A stretch of DNA of 64,000 nucleotides from Bacteroidales bacterium (lineage in GTDB: Bacteria; Bacteroidota; Bacteroidia; Bacteroidales; UBA932): contig JAGBAO010000008.1 of the NCBI GenBank assembly GCA_017938925.1, positions 186,001 through 250,000 of the forward strand, read 5' to 3'. Position numbers and translations under genes: made by a program. Positions 7,912 to 16,271 of this stretch are shown here, piece after piece (position 1 is the first letter of the stretch; every line of letters begins with the position of its first letter). Under the pieces are notes generated by a model. The model searched no databases, was not told the DNA's origin, and was given only the letters and a program-made list of their open reading frames with translations.

Positions 7912-9543
7912 ATGAAAAAAGGAATCAAATTATTTGCTGCCGTTCTCGGACTTGCTGCTGTTGCATGTAGCTCACCTGAGAAGATGGCGGAAATGGCAGA
8001 GAACGTTACCGTTAAGTGCGAGCCTGCTGTTCTCGAAGTTGTAGGCGGAGAGATCGACGCAACAGTTTCAGTGACTTACCCTGAGGACTATTTCCACGCA
8101 AAGGCTATCCTCGAGGTTACTCCTGTAATCGTTTACGAAGGTGGTGAGGCTAAGATGGAGCCGTTCATGTTCCAGGGTGAGAAGGTTAAGGACAACTACG
8201 AGGTTGTACCTACTGCCGGAACAACTGTAACAAAGAAGGTTCATTTCAACTATGCTCCAGGCATGGAGAAGTGCTACCTCGAGCTCCGTGGCGTTGTTAA
8301 GTACAAGGACAAGAACACTGACGTTCCTTCAAAGAAGGTTGCTGACGGTGCCAACACAACTTACATGCTCGTTTGCAAGAAGGGCGCTCTTGACCTCAAG
8401 GCTGACAACTACCAGGAGGTTATCAAGCAGACTGCCGAGGGTCAGATCCTCTACACAATCAACAGCTCTGCTGTAAGAAACAACCAGTACAAATCACAGT
8501 CCATCAAGGATTTCCAGGCTGCTCTCGACGAAATCAAGGCTAACGAGCGCAAGACTCTCGTTGGAACTGACGTTGTAGCATACGCTTCACCAGACGGAAA
8601 GGAAGACCAGAACGCAAAGCTTTCTGACAACCGTTCAAAGTCTGCTGAGAAGGCATTCGCAAAGGTTACAAAGAAGCACCCTGCTGACGCTCCTGTTAAC
8701 GTAACAAGCGTAGGTGAGGACTGGGAAGGATTCCAGGAGCTCGTTGCTGCTTCTGACCTCGAGGACAAGGATCTCATCATCCGCGTTCTTTCTATGTACA
8801 GCGACCCAGCTGTCCGCGAGAAGGAGATCAAGAACATGTCTGCAGTTTACACAACTCTCGCTAAGGAGGTTCTTCCTGAGCTTCGTCGTGCAAGATTCAT
8901 CGCTAACGTAGAGTACAAGAACTACACTAGCGAGGAGCTCCTCAAGCTCATCGAGGAGAACATCGACGTTCTTGATGAGACTGCACTTCTCCGTGCCGCT
9001 ACTCTCGTTAAGGAGAACGACCAGAAGGTTGCCCTTTACAAGAAGGCTGTAGAGAAGTACAACAGCGCAAACGGCCAGTACAACCTCGCTGTGACTTACA
9101 TCAAGGCTGGCAAGCTTGCTGAGGCTAAGGCTGAGCTCGCTAAGTGCGCTAAGGATGCTGACTGGAACAACGCAATGGGTGTTGTAGCTCTTCAGGAGAA
9201 CAACCTCGACGAGGCTGTAAAGTACTTCAACGCTGCTGCCAACAAGTCTGCAAAGGCTAACCTCGCTGTTGTTGACGTTCTTAAGGGTGACTACAAGGCT
9301 GCTGCCGCTAAGCTCGGTGACTGCAAGTGCTTCAACGCTGCTCTCGTAGCTCTCCTCAACGGAAACAACGCTCCTGCTGCCGCTCTCAAGTGCGAGTGCC
9401 CACAGGCTGCTTACCTCCGCGCTGTTGCTGCTGCACGTCAGGGTGACGCTGCTGGTGTCAAGAAGAACCTTGAGGCTGCCAAGAAGTGCGACAAGCTCGC
9501 TGCAAGGGCTGAGAAGGACGTTGAGTTCGCTCAGTACAGGTAA
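7912..9543 (+). CDS. TPR-containing lipoprotein, likely abundant, OmpA-like middle domain
   Basis: N-terminal signal with a lipobox-like AVACSS (Cys 20), so a predicted lipoprotein. The middle (about 190-320) contains the sequence VVAYASPDGKEDQNAKLSDNRSK, recalling the peptidoglycan-binding loop of OmpA-like domains. The last 180 residues are Ala/Lys-rich helical repeats of TPR type with several Cys (CAKDADW, CKC, CEC). Codon choice is strongly restricted (GTT, GCT, CTC, AAG) compared with neighbours, as expected for a highly expressed gene. It has its own promoter, leader hairpin and strong terminator. Likely links the envelope to peptidoglycan; exact function unknown. Confidence 0.75.
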   Translation: MKKGIKLFAAVLGLAAVACSSPEKMAEMAENVTVKCEPAVLEVVGGEIDATVSVTYPEDYFHAKAILEVTPVIVYEGGEAKMEPFMFQGEKVKDNYEVVPTAGTTVTKKVHFNYAPGMEKCYLELRGVVKYKDKNTDVPSKKVADGANTTYMLVCKKGALDLKADNYQEVIKQTAEGQILYTINSSAVRNNQYKSQSIKDFQAALDEIKANERKTLVGTDVVAYASPDGKEDQNAKLSDNRSKSAEKAFAKVTKKHPADAPVNVTSVGEDWEGFQELVAASDLEDKDLIIRVLSMYSDPAVREKEIKNMSAVYTTLAKEVLPELRRARFIANVEYKNYTSEELLKLIEENIDVLDETALLRAATLVKENDQKVALYKKAVEKYNSANGQYNLAVTYIKAGKLAEAKAELAKCAKDADWNNAMGVVALQENNLDEAVKYFNAAANKSAKANLAVVDVLKGDYKAAAAKLGDCKCFNAALVALLNGNNAPAAALKCECPQAAYLRAVAAARQGDAAGVKKNLEAAKKCDKLAARAEKDVEFAQYR

Positions 9544-9566
9544 TTCTTAATACCTTATAATATAAG

Positions 9567-9600
9567 TCGGGTGGCTGTTTTCACAGTCACCCGATTTTTT
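9567..9600 (+). terminator. rho-independent terminator of the lipoprotein gene
   Basis: TCGGGTGGCTG (9567-9577) pairs with CAGTCACCCGA (9584-9594) across a 6-nt loop, with one G-U pair, followed by six T. It lies 24 nt after the stop codon and separates the gene from the convergent fecR. Confidence 0.85.
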
Positions 9601-9615
9601 GTGTTCAGCAGACCT

Positions 9616-10434
9616 CTACATCTTCATGATATTGACATCCAGGGCGGACTCGATGAGGGTGATGATCATATCGAGGTCATCAGTACTGAATTCGCCGCTG
9701 AGGCGCTTGGAAAGGTCTGTGCAGACAAATGAAATCTTGTAATGTTCCGAGAGGGTCTTGAGCACATCCTTCAGAGAAGTGTCGTTGAAGACGAAGGTGC
9801 CTCGCTGCCATGCAAGGGAGTTCAGCTTGTCCTGGGTGTCGAGGACAGGAGTCTGCTTTCCGTCCGGGAGAGTCGCTCCCATGCCCTTTTCCAGAACCGT
9901 CCCTTCCTCTGCTGCATCACGGGCAAAAAGGACCTTGCCGGACTCGACATATACTGTCACGGATTTCCTTGAAGCGGAGGCATCCACCTGGAACCGGGTG
10001 CCCAGCACCTTTATATATGCATTGCCCGTGGAGACCTCAAACGGCCTGGACTCGTCGCGTGCAACATCGAAATAGATCTTTCCGGTCATCTCCACCTTGC
10101 GGTCAGTGTCGAAGTTCCGGTATCGGAGAGTCGCTCCGTCAGCAAGCGTCACCTGCGTGCTGTCGGGAAGAAGGCAGACCGTCTTAGCTCCGTCTGCCAG
10201 GATCTCGGTCCAGGCGTTCCTCTGATTGTCATATAGGAAAAGACCCAGCAGCAATGCAACCGCAGCGGCCACAGCGACTGAACGCCTCCAGCGGAGCCTG
10301 CGTACCTTCCGGGAAGCATCTTTGTCCGCTCCGTACCGGGCATTGAAACGGTCTATGGCCTTCTGCGTGTCGAACGCCCCCGCCTTGTAGTGACGGGTCA
10401 CGAAGTCTATATGTCTGTCACCGTACTCTGACAT
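9616..10434 (-). CDS. FecR-family anti-sigma factor
   Basis: Single-pass inner-membrane regulator. A cytoplasmic N-terminal region (about 1-50) precedes one membrane span (about 51-67, VAVAAAVALLLGLFLY). The periplasmic FecR domain has the typical motifs LPDSTQVTLADGATLRY, GKIYFDVARDESRPFEV and IKVLGTRFQV, and the C-terminal FecR_C region begins FVFNDTSLKDVLKTLSEHY. It would hold the ECF sigma factor encoded just upstream and release it when the cognate TonB-dependent receptor signals. It starts 56 nt after the sigma gene, in the same transcript, and is convergent with the lipoprotein gene. Confidence 0.92.
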   Translation of the reverse strand: MSEYGDRHIDFVTRHYKAGAFDTQKAIDRFNARYGADKDASRKVRRLRWRRSVAVAAAVALLLGLFLYDNQRNAWTEILADGAKTVCLLPDSTQVTLADGATLRYRNFDTDRKVEMTGKIYFDVARDESRPFEVSTGNAYIKVLGTRFQVDASASRKSVTVYVESGKVLFARDAAEEGTVLEKGMGATLPDGKQTPVLDTQDKLNSLAWQRGTFVFNDTSLKDVLKTLSEHYKISFVCTDLSKRLSGEFSTDDLDMIITLIESALDVNIMKM

Positions 10435-10490
10435 AATATATATCTTATCTCATCCTTATGACGGAAAGTCTATTGAAAAATACTATCGTC

Positions 10491-10991
10491 TCAGGCAAAA
10501 AACGACATGAAAAACGAATATATCCTGTCTGCCCCTTCCTTCAGGATTCTGAGGGCCTTGCTGATCTGGTTGCGGACCGTGTTCTCCGAGATGCCCAGTT
10601 CCGTGGCAATCTCCTCATATTTCAGTCCGTCCCTCTTGCTCAGCAGGAACACCTCACGGCATTTCTCCGGCAGGGAATCTATCGCCGTCCACAGTCTGGC
10701 CTCTATCTGCGATCTCTCCTGCGCGTCATCGTCATCAATGATCCCGTATGCATCCTGCGGCTTGAGCTCCTCCGTCTGGAGTCCCTTCTGACGGAGCCTG
10801 TCAAGGCACCTGTTCCTGACAGCCCTGTAGAGATACGCCCGCCTGTTCGCCACCTCCGCTCCGGAGCATATCTTCTCCCAAAGCGCGGCAAAACACTCCT
10901 GCACCACATCCTCGACCGCATCCGGATCATTCAGATAGTGCAGGGCATAAAGACACAGCGGCCTGTAATTATATCGGAACGTACTCTCCAT
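10491..10991 (-). CDS. ECF sigma factor (FecI/Bacteroidetes RpoE-like)
   Basis: A 166-residue sigma-70 family factor. Region 2 (YRPLCLYALHYLNDPDAVEDVVQ...LWE) binds core polymerase and the -10 element; region 4 (LPEKCREVFLLSKRDGLKYEEIATELGISENTVRNQI) is the -35 reading helix-turn-helix. It is paired with FecR downstream and divergent from a TonB-dependent receptor with an N-terminal signalling domain. This is the standard cell-surface-signalling layout, so its likely target is the receptor operon. A candidate -7 box (TACCTTTG, minus strand, 10997-11004) lies so close to the ATG that the mRNA could be leaderless, or the box is not used. Confidence 0.92.
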   Translation of the reverse strand: MESTFRYNYRPLCLYALHYLNDPDAVEDVVQECFAALWEKICSGAEVANRRAYLYRAVRNRCLDRLRQKGLQTEELKPQDAYGIIDDDDAQERSQIEARLWTAIDSLPEKCREVFLLSKRDGLKYEEIATELGISENTVRNQISKALRILKEGADRIYSFFMSFFA

Positions 10992-11067
10992 CCCTTCAAA
11001 GGTACGAAAAGAATATGAGATTCCGTCGATTTCATGTACAACCCGGCCGAAGACGATGGCTTTTAGG

Positions 11068-11180
11068 ACCGACAGGCAGCTTTTTGCCCTTTTCTCTGCC
11101 TGTCGGTGCCCAAAATGAGGGAAAACACATGATTTTAAGGACCGACAGGCAGCTTTTCGCCCTCATCTCTGCCTGTCGGT
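11068..11180 (+). repeat. paired 40-nt palindromes, dispersed repeat family, copy 1
   Basis: Two 40-nt units (11068-11107 and 11141-11180), each with perfect 12-bp arms ACCGACAGGCAG / CTGCCTGTCGGT around a 16-nt loop. The units start 73 nt apart with a 33-nt spacer. The same layout recurs at 45943-46055 and 53109-53221. Both units are preceded by an ATG 12 nt upstream that is in frame with the arm (MxxRTDRQ). It sits between the divergent sigma-factor and receptor genes, in a 342-nt stretch (10992-11333) that otherwise holds only promoters. Confidence 0.9.
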
Positions 11181-11253
11181 CTGGGAGAGGAGGAAAGGTC
11201 GTTGGGAAAGCTGTAAAATGGTGAGGGGCGCGAGGGAGAAAGGAAAAGAATTG

Positions 11254-11261
11254 TATTTTTG
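11254..11261 (+). promoter_or_regulatory. -7 box upstream of the TonB-dependent receptor
   Basis: TATTTTTG fits TAnnTTTG. Predicted start near 11268 leaves a leader of about 65 nt in which CTTCGT/ACGAAG and CACC/GGTG can form alternative small hairpins. I see no known riboswitch motif. Confidence 0.45.
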
Positions 11262-11333
11262 CATAGTACTTTTTCGAGGGGGCTTCGTCTTATAGGCGGA
11301 AACACCACGAAGGTGGGTGAAAAGAACTATGAC

Positions 11334-13814
11334 ATGAAGACATTATTAAGAACCGTACTGACCTTGGCGCTGCTGATTCCCCTGCAGGTGGCGTCATTTG
11401 CATGGAATGCACAGACTGGCTTCCGGAACGGGATGTCATCCGGTGGCAAGGCTGTCGTCGGGAATGACCAGAATCCGACCCTGAAGGAGCAGATGATGGT
11501 CATCCATGAGCATTTCGGTGTGAATTTCATCTACGATTCCTCACTCGGACTTGACATTCAGGCACCTCAACGCATAAATCCTTCGCGACAGACCCTGGAG
11601 GAATGCCTCACTGCCGTTTTCGAAGGGACCGGGATCGAGTGGGAGATCATGAAGAAATATGTGGTCCTGACGCATAAGGACAAGAAACGCAAGCCCAGGG
11701 ACTACACCATTTTTGTCGAGGAGCAGCACGACACCCTGAACGAATCCATCATCACGGCCCACACGACCAAGGAACTCAACACCACGCAGACCGGATTCCA
11801 GAAGATCGACAGGATAGCTTTCGAGCGGGGATTCGCCACATTCAGCTCTCCCGACGTGATCAAGACCCTGCAGCAGATGCCTGGCGTGGCCACTGGCACG
11901 GAACTTCTGTCCGGAATGTATGTCAGAGGCGGAGACGGCTCCGACAACCTGTATCTTCTGGACGGAGTGCCGATGTATCAGGTCAGCCACCTGGCCGGAC
12001 TTTTCTCCTCTTTCAACACCGATGTCGTGGAATCCGTCGATTTCTATAAAAGCGGCTTCCCTGCACGTTACGGCGGCAGACTTTCGTCAGTTGTCGATGT
12101 CAGGACAAGGGAGGGAGACTTCAAAGACTATCACGGACTGTTCTCCATCGGTCTTCTTGACGGACGCCTCCAGTTCGAAGGCCCCATCTGGAAGGACAGG
12201 ACGTCGTTCAACATAGGTCTCAGACGCAGCTGGATAGATGTGCTGTCCGAGCCGGTGTGCCTGCTGATCGGTGCCGGGGAGAATCTGGATTTCAGAGTGA
12301 AGTATGCCTTCTGGGACCTCAACGCCAACGTCACACATAAATTCAGCACGAACAACAAGCTGTCGCTGAACATATATGGTGGCCGCGACGCCGCGAAGTA
12401 CAGCCAGAGCAATTATTGGGACTACCCTGACTATTACAGTTCGTATGAGATGGACTACGGCCTGGAGTGGGGCAATTTCGTGACCTCGCTTGACTGGGAC
12501 TATAGGTTTGCCGACAATCACGAGACCGCAGTGAAGGCATATTTCAGCCGCTACGGTTCCCTGTTCGGATCTTCGGACAAGGGCCAGGACAGAAATGATT
12601 ACAGGAACGAGGACTACACCAGATTTAGTGCAAACCGCTCCCGCACCTCGGATGTCGGACTCCTGGCGGATTTCAGTTTCAGACCGCACGAGAAGCATCA
12701 TCTGCGTTACGGAGCACATCTGCAGTACCACTTCTATAACCCCGAATGCATCAGCGAAAACCATGAGACCGTAAACGGTGGGACCGTCGATGACAAGAAT
12801 GTTGTCCATAGTGCCCCTCGGCATTCATTCGAGCCTGCTGTATATATAGAGGATGAAATGAGTCTTACGGACTGGTTCACGGCAAATGTCGGCCTCAGAT
12901 ACACGGCCGTGCTGACCGACGGGAAGGCATATCACAGCGTCCAGCCACGTGCAGCCCTGCGATTTGACTGCGGAGACTACACGGCGCTGAAGGTGTCGTA
13001 TTCGGAAATGATGCAGAACAACCACCTCATCAGTTCCAACTACCTCCAGTTGCCGACAAGCTTCTGGATGCCATCGACAGGAAAGATCGCTCCGAGCCAC
13101 TCCAGACAGGTGTCGGGAGGCGTGTATGTGAATTTTCCGCATAACATAAAGTTCAATGCAGAGGGCTGGTTCAAGACCATGGACAACCTGCTGGAGTTCC
13201 GAGGAAAATGGGGGCTCTATCCTCCTATCCACCTGTGGGAGAAATCCATGGTAGTGGGCAAGGGAAGGTCATGGGGACTGGAGAGCGAACTCTCATGGTC
13301 TGACGCAAACACCTCAATCACAGCGTGCTACACCCTGTCGTGGAGCCAGAGGCTTTTCGAAGACTTCTACCCTTTCTGGTACCGAGACCGCAACGACAAC
13401 CGTCACAAGGTCACTCTCACTGCCACAAGAAGGTTCGGAAAGAAGTTCGAGATGTATGCCTCATGGAACTGGCACAGCGGCTGCCGCATGACAGGAGAGT
13501 CGCAGGCAATATGGGACGGAACGATCGGCGAAGGCTGGCCGGACACTTTCTACGGAGAGCCAAACAACCTGAAACTTCCTGATTATCATCGTCTTGACGT
13601 GGGATTCAATTTCAGGAAGACAACCAAACGAGGCAACGAAAGCATCTGGAATCTTAGCATATATAATGCATACTGCCGGATCAATCCGATAGTGGCGTAC
13701 CTTGGCGAAGACTACAATTTCACAGAGGAGAACATCACCGGATTCAATTTCATCGGGGAGGCCTTCGGTATCATTCCGATCATTCCTTCATTCAGTTACA
13801 CCCTTAAATTCTGA
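11334..13814 (+). CDS. TonB-dependent outer-membrane receptor with N-terminal signalling (STN) domain
   Basis: Signal peptide MKTLLRTVLTLALLIPLQVASFA, hence the ATG at 11334 rather than an upstream start at 11259. An STN/secretin-like domain (about 45-115: LKEQMMVIHEHFGVNFIYD...) matches receptors that talk to FecR. The plug domain has FSSPDVIKTLQQMPGV, MYVRGGDGSDNLYLLDG and FPARYGGRLSSVVDVRTREG. The rest is a beta-barrel ending in SYTLKF. At 826 residues it is typical of receptors paired with DUF4249 lipoproteins. It imports an unidentified ligand using TonB energy and probably signals to the divergent FecR/ECF pair. It is followed 5 nt later by the DUF4249 gene. Confidence 0.9.
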   Translation: MKTLLRTVLTLALLIPLQVASFAWNAQTGFRNGMSSGGKAVVGNDQNPTLKEQMMVIHEHFGVNFIYDSSLGLDIQAPQRINPSRQTLEECLTAVFEGTGIEWEIMKKYVVLTHKDKKRKPRDYTIFVEEQHDTLNESIITAHTTKELNTTQTGFQKIDRIAFERGFATFSSPDVIKTLQQMPGVATGTELLSGMYVRGGDGSDNLYLLDGVPMYQVSHLAGLFSSFNTDVVESVDFYKSGFPARYGGRLSSVVDVRTREGDFKDYHGLFSIGLLDGRLQFEGPIWKDRTSFNIGLRRSWIDVLSEPVCLLIGAGENLDFRVKYAFWDLNANVTHKFSTNNKLSLNIYGGRDAAKYSQSNYWDYPDYYSSYEMDYGLEWGNFVTSLDWDYRFADNHETAVKAYFSRYGSLFGSSDKGQDRNDYRNEDYTRFSANRSRTSDVGLLADFSFRPHEKHHLRYGAHLQYHFYNPECISENHETVNGGTVDDKNVVHSAPRHSFEPAVYIEDEMSLTDWFTANVGLRYTAVLTDGKAYHSVQPRAALRFDCGDYTALKVSYSEMMQNNHLISSNYLQLPTSFWMPSTGKIAPSHSRQVSGGVYVNFPHNIKFNAEGWFKTMDNLLEFRGKWGLYPPIHLWEKSMVVGKGRSWGLESELSWSDANTSITACYTLSWSQRLFEDFYPFWYRDRNDNRHKVTLTATRRFGKKFEMYASWNWHSGCRMTGESQAIWDGTIGEGWPDTFYGEPNNLKLPDYHRLDVGFNFRKTTKRGNESIWNLSIYNAYCRINPIVAYLGEDYNFTEENITGFNFIGEAFGIIPIIPSFSYTLKF

Positions 13815-13819
13815 CAGAT

Positions 13820-14785
13820 ATGAAACGATATACAAAGACAGAAAAAATTCTGCTTATCATATTTGCAACGGTCTGTCTGACCGGCTGCCGATATACCTTC
13901 GATCTGGAGGACTCCGACCTCAAGCCTATGATTGCCCTGAGGTCATGCATATGCGCAGACTCCACTGCGGTCATAGAAGTGCACAAGACAGTTCCCGTGA
14001 CTGAAATCAGCAAGGCGGACACAGCCCTGGTCAACCCCGCATACAGCCTCAGATGCAACGGCAAGGAGGTGGATGCGACGTGTGAAATGATCGGAGAGGG
14101 CGGAATGAGGATAAGCAGCCAGGCTTTCAGAAGCGGAGACAGGATTGAAGTCACATTCAGTGCGGACGGAATGGAGACGGTCTCTGCCGGAACAGTCATT
14201 CCTGATGAATTTCCGGAATATACGCTGGATATCCACCGCAACAGCCAAGGCTATACCTCGATGAAGATCCGCTACAAGGACAATCCGGACAGGGCAGACT
14301 ATTATGCAGTGAGGATATGGTGGAAGGGAAGAAGGGTCATATATGACAATAACGGGGAAATGGTCAACGAATTTCCGATGGAGACCAGCGTGAAGACTTA
14401 CGGCAACTACGACGCCATCCAGATCGATCCGGATGCATATTCCCCACAGATTGTGAGCGCTCCAGGCGGAGACCACATCTATTTCTGGAGTGACGAGGAC
14501 GAGGCAGACAACGAATACGAGGTAAAGTTCAGCTACTCATACAGTTATGACGTGGAGGCCGGAACCCCGGAAGACATCGAGCTCAAATGCTGGTTCTACA
14601 CCCTGTCCGAAGAACTGTACAAGACCATGTTCGCCGACTACGACTCCAGCTACAATGTCTTTGCAGGCGTAGGTTTCTCGTCGCCATCATTCACTTATTC
14701 CAACATAAGGAACGGACTTGGATATTTCTGCGGCTACAGGATGTCTGAGACGGAATGGTTCCCGCTTGAAGAGGAGGACGAATAA
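13820..14785 (+). CDS. DUF4249-family lipoprotein
   Basis: Lipoprotein signal with lipobox LTGC (Cys 23). The mature part is a beta-rich protein whose opening (ALRSCICADSTAVIEVHKTVPV...) and repeated Ig-like strands match DUF4249 proteins, which in Bacteroidetes are encoded next to TonB-dependent receptors of this type. By analogy with SusD it may be the surface partner that captures the ligand. It follows the receptor by 5 nt and its stop overlaps the next start by one base (TAATG). Confidence 0.75.
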   Translation: MKRYTKTEKILLIIFATVCLTGCRYTFDLEDSDLKPMIALRSCICADSTAVIEVHKTVPVTEISKADTALVNPAYSLRCNGKEVDATCEMIGEGGMRISSQAFRSGDRIEVTFSADGMETVSAGTVIPDEFPEYTLDIHRNSQGYTSMKIRYKDNPDRADYYAVRIWWKGRRVIYDNNGEMVNEFPMETSVKTYGNYDAIQIDPDAYSPQIVSAPGGDHIYFWSDEDEADNEYEVKFSYSYSYDVEAGTPEDIELKCWFYTLSEELYKTMFADYDSSYNVFAGVGFSSPSFTYSNIRNGLGYFCGYRMSETEWFPLEEEDE

Positions 14786-16008
14786 TGAAAAGATTCTTAT
14801 ATATATTGGCAGCGACAGTGATGATAAGCGGCTGCTACGGCTACATCGGAGGCATGGACGATTCCGACATTCAGTTCACCCAGCTTGTCTTCATCAACAG
14901 AAGTTCGCTGGATATCGGAGTGTCGATTGACGGGGTGGACTGGATCTCGCCTCAGGATACGATCCGTCTCAAACCGGAAAACGGGCTTTACAAAGAGACC
15001 AAGTATGAAACATACGCCAATTTCCAGTTGCATAACAGCGTAATACACGTGGATTTCGGAAACGGACGTGAGATCTACTTCGACAGCGAAGCCCGTTTCC
15101 CTCACAATCCGGCAGGATACAACGCCAAGATGGTCTATGACAGCAAGGGCAGCTACACAATCGTGGAGTTTTCAGATGAGATCTGCGACACCCTTTTCAA
15201 GAACCACGACCGGCACCTGACCTTTCAGATGGGGAGTCTCTATTATCCGATTCTGCTGGTTGACAGTCTCTGCGTGAAAGGATCCTCGGAAGCATATTTC
15301 ACAAGGCTGTTCGCCACTCCGCAGACAAGAAAGGGTCTCAAACTGGGGGCAGTGGTATCAAAGGAGGCCGACTCAGTCAATGGGATACGCTTCGTGGAAG
15401 GCTGCGAATTCGTTCCGGACAGCGTGGAGGTGACAGACAGTGCATATGTTCCGGAACTCCCGTATTCATACGGAACGCAAAACAGTTATTACAGTCTTGA
15501 AAACCTGCGAAAGTTCTCTCTGGCGCATTTCGGCTGCGACTTTGTGGCCCTCACTGGCCGGGAAGGGGAGAAAATGGAGAAATTCTGCGGAATAGCCCGG
15601 GTCTCCACATACATAGACCATCAGGAATCCATCCAAGACAGGGAGCCGTCGGAAGAATTCAGCAGAGCGTATGAGAATGCCGGTGGTGAGATAGCAGCCG
15701 TTGACTGGATCACGTATGGAAATGTCCGCATTCTGCTTGCTGAGGCAAACTGCTCACAGGACAGGATATACTATCACATACTTCATGATGTTCCAGACGG
15801 CAGCCAGAGCTACAGGATACCGGGAGGCGTTGAATATCACCTCATTACCCTTGACAAGAACGGGGAATTCACCTGCCGGAGCGGCGGTGAGGAACTGGCT
15901 CATGAATTCGAATCGGAATATGACCCAAGCATAGTCCACCCTATCTGCTTCGCATTGACGGATTTCAGCGGTGAGAATGCCTGGATCCACATTCCGGATC
16001 AGGACTGA
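14785..16008 (+). CDS. lipoprotein of unknown function, third gene of the receptor operon
   Basis: Lipobox ISGC (Cys 17) after a short hydrophobic signal, so a predicted lipoprotein of about 390 mature residues. I do not recognise a domain. It is rich in aromatic residues and predicted beta strands and contains several scattered Cys. The start codon shares a base with the stop of the DUF4249 gene, so the two are translated together and probably act in the same surface complex with the receptor. It could be an accessory ligand-binding or maturation factor; this is inference from position only. Confidence 0.65.
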   Translation: MKRFLYILAATVMISGCYGYIGGMDDSDIQFTQLVFINRSSLDIGVSIDGVDWISPQDTIRLKPENGLYKETKYETYANFQLHNSVIHVDFGNGREIYFDSEARFPHNPAGYNAKMVYDSKGSYTIVEFSDEICDTLFKNHDRHLTFQMGSLYYPILLVDSLCVKGSSEAYFTRLFATPQTRKGLKLGAVVSKEADSVNGIRFVEGCEFVPDSVEVTDSAYVPELPYSYGTQNSYYSLENLRKFSLAHFGCDFVALTGREGEKMEKFCGIARVSTYIDHQESIQDREPSEEFSRAYENAGGEIAAVDWITYGNVRILLAEANCSQDRIYYHILHDVPDGSQSYRIPGGVEYHLITLDKNGEFTCRSGGEELAHEFESEYDPSIVHPICFALTDFSGENAWIHIPDQD

Positions 16009-16031
16009 AAGGACCGGGAATCTACTGGATT

Positions 16032-16235
16032 TCAATACTTGAAGATATCCCTGATGTTTGCAAATATGCGGTAGGCTGCGTAGAGCATCATTGCCGCATA
16101 TCCTGCAAGCATGAGCTTTGAGTTAGTGGTCATCAGACCTGCCTTTACATGATTTACTGTAAGCATTACGAGGACGACAAGAACTGCCGCCATCACTATG
16201 GCCACGAGGGCCTTCATTATCTTTCTATGATCCAT
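16032..16235 (-). CDS. small two-span membrane protein
   Basis: From the ATG at 16235 (MDHRKIMKALVAIVMAAV...) this is a 67-residue protein with two hydrophobic segments (about 9-28 and 42-57) and a basic C-terminus. A TTG at 16259 would add 8 residues but is less likely. No family recognised. It lies convergent to the lipoprotein gene and upstream of the AraC regulator on the other side. Confidence 0.55.
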   Translation of the reverse strand: MDHRKIMKALVAIVMAAVLVVLVMLTVNHVKAGLMTTNSKLMLAGYAAMMLYAAYRIFANIRDIFKY

Positions 16236-16271
16236 ATCCGGGAGGTTATTCGGTGGCAAATATAAGAAGAT

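Noticed and set aside
10989-11004. Leaderless transcription of the ECF sigma gene from TACCTTTG.
   Set aside because: The box fits, but the predicted start falls on the ATG itself and no TTG element lies at good distance. It is noted in the gene entry but not called as a promoter.
11068-11180. Two palindromic 40-nt repeats with a 33-nt spacer look like a minimal CRISPR array.
   Set aside because: Only two repeats per site, the same spacer pattern (ATG and T-run) recurs at three loci, the repeat arms vary, and no cas genes are present. A dispersed palindromic element explains it better.
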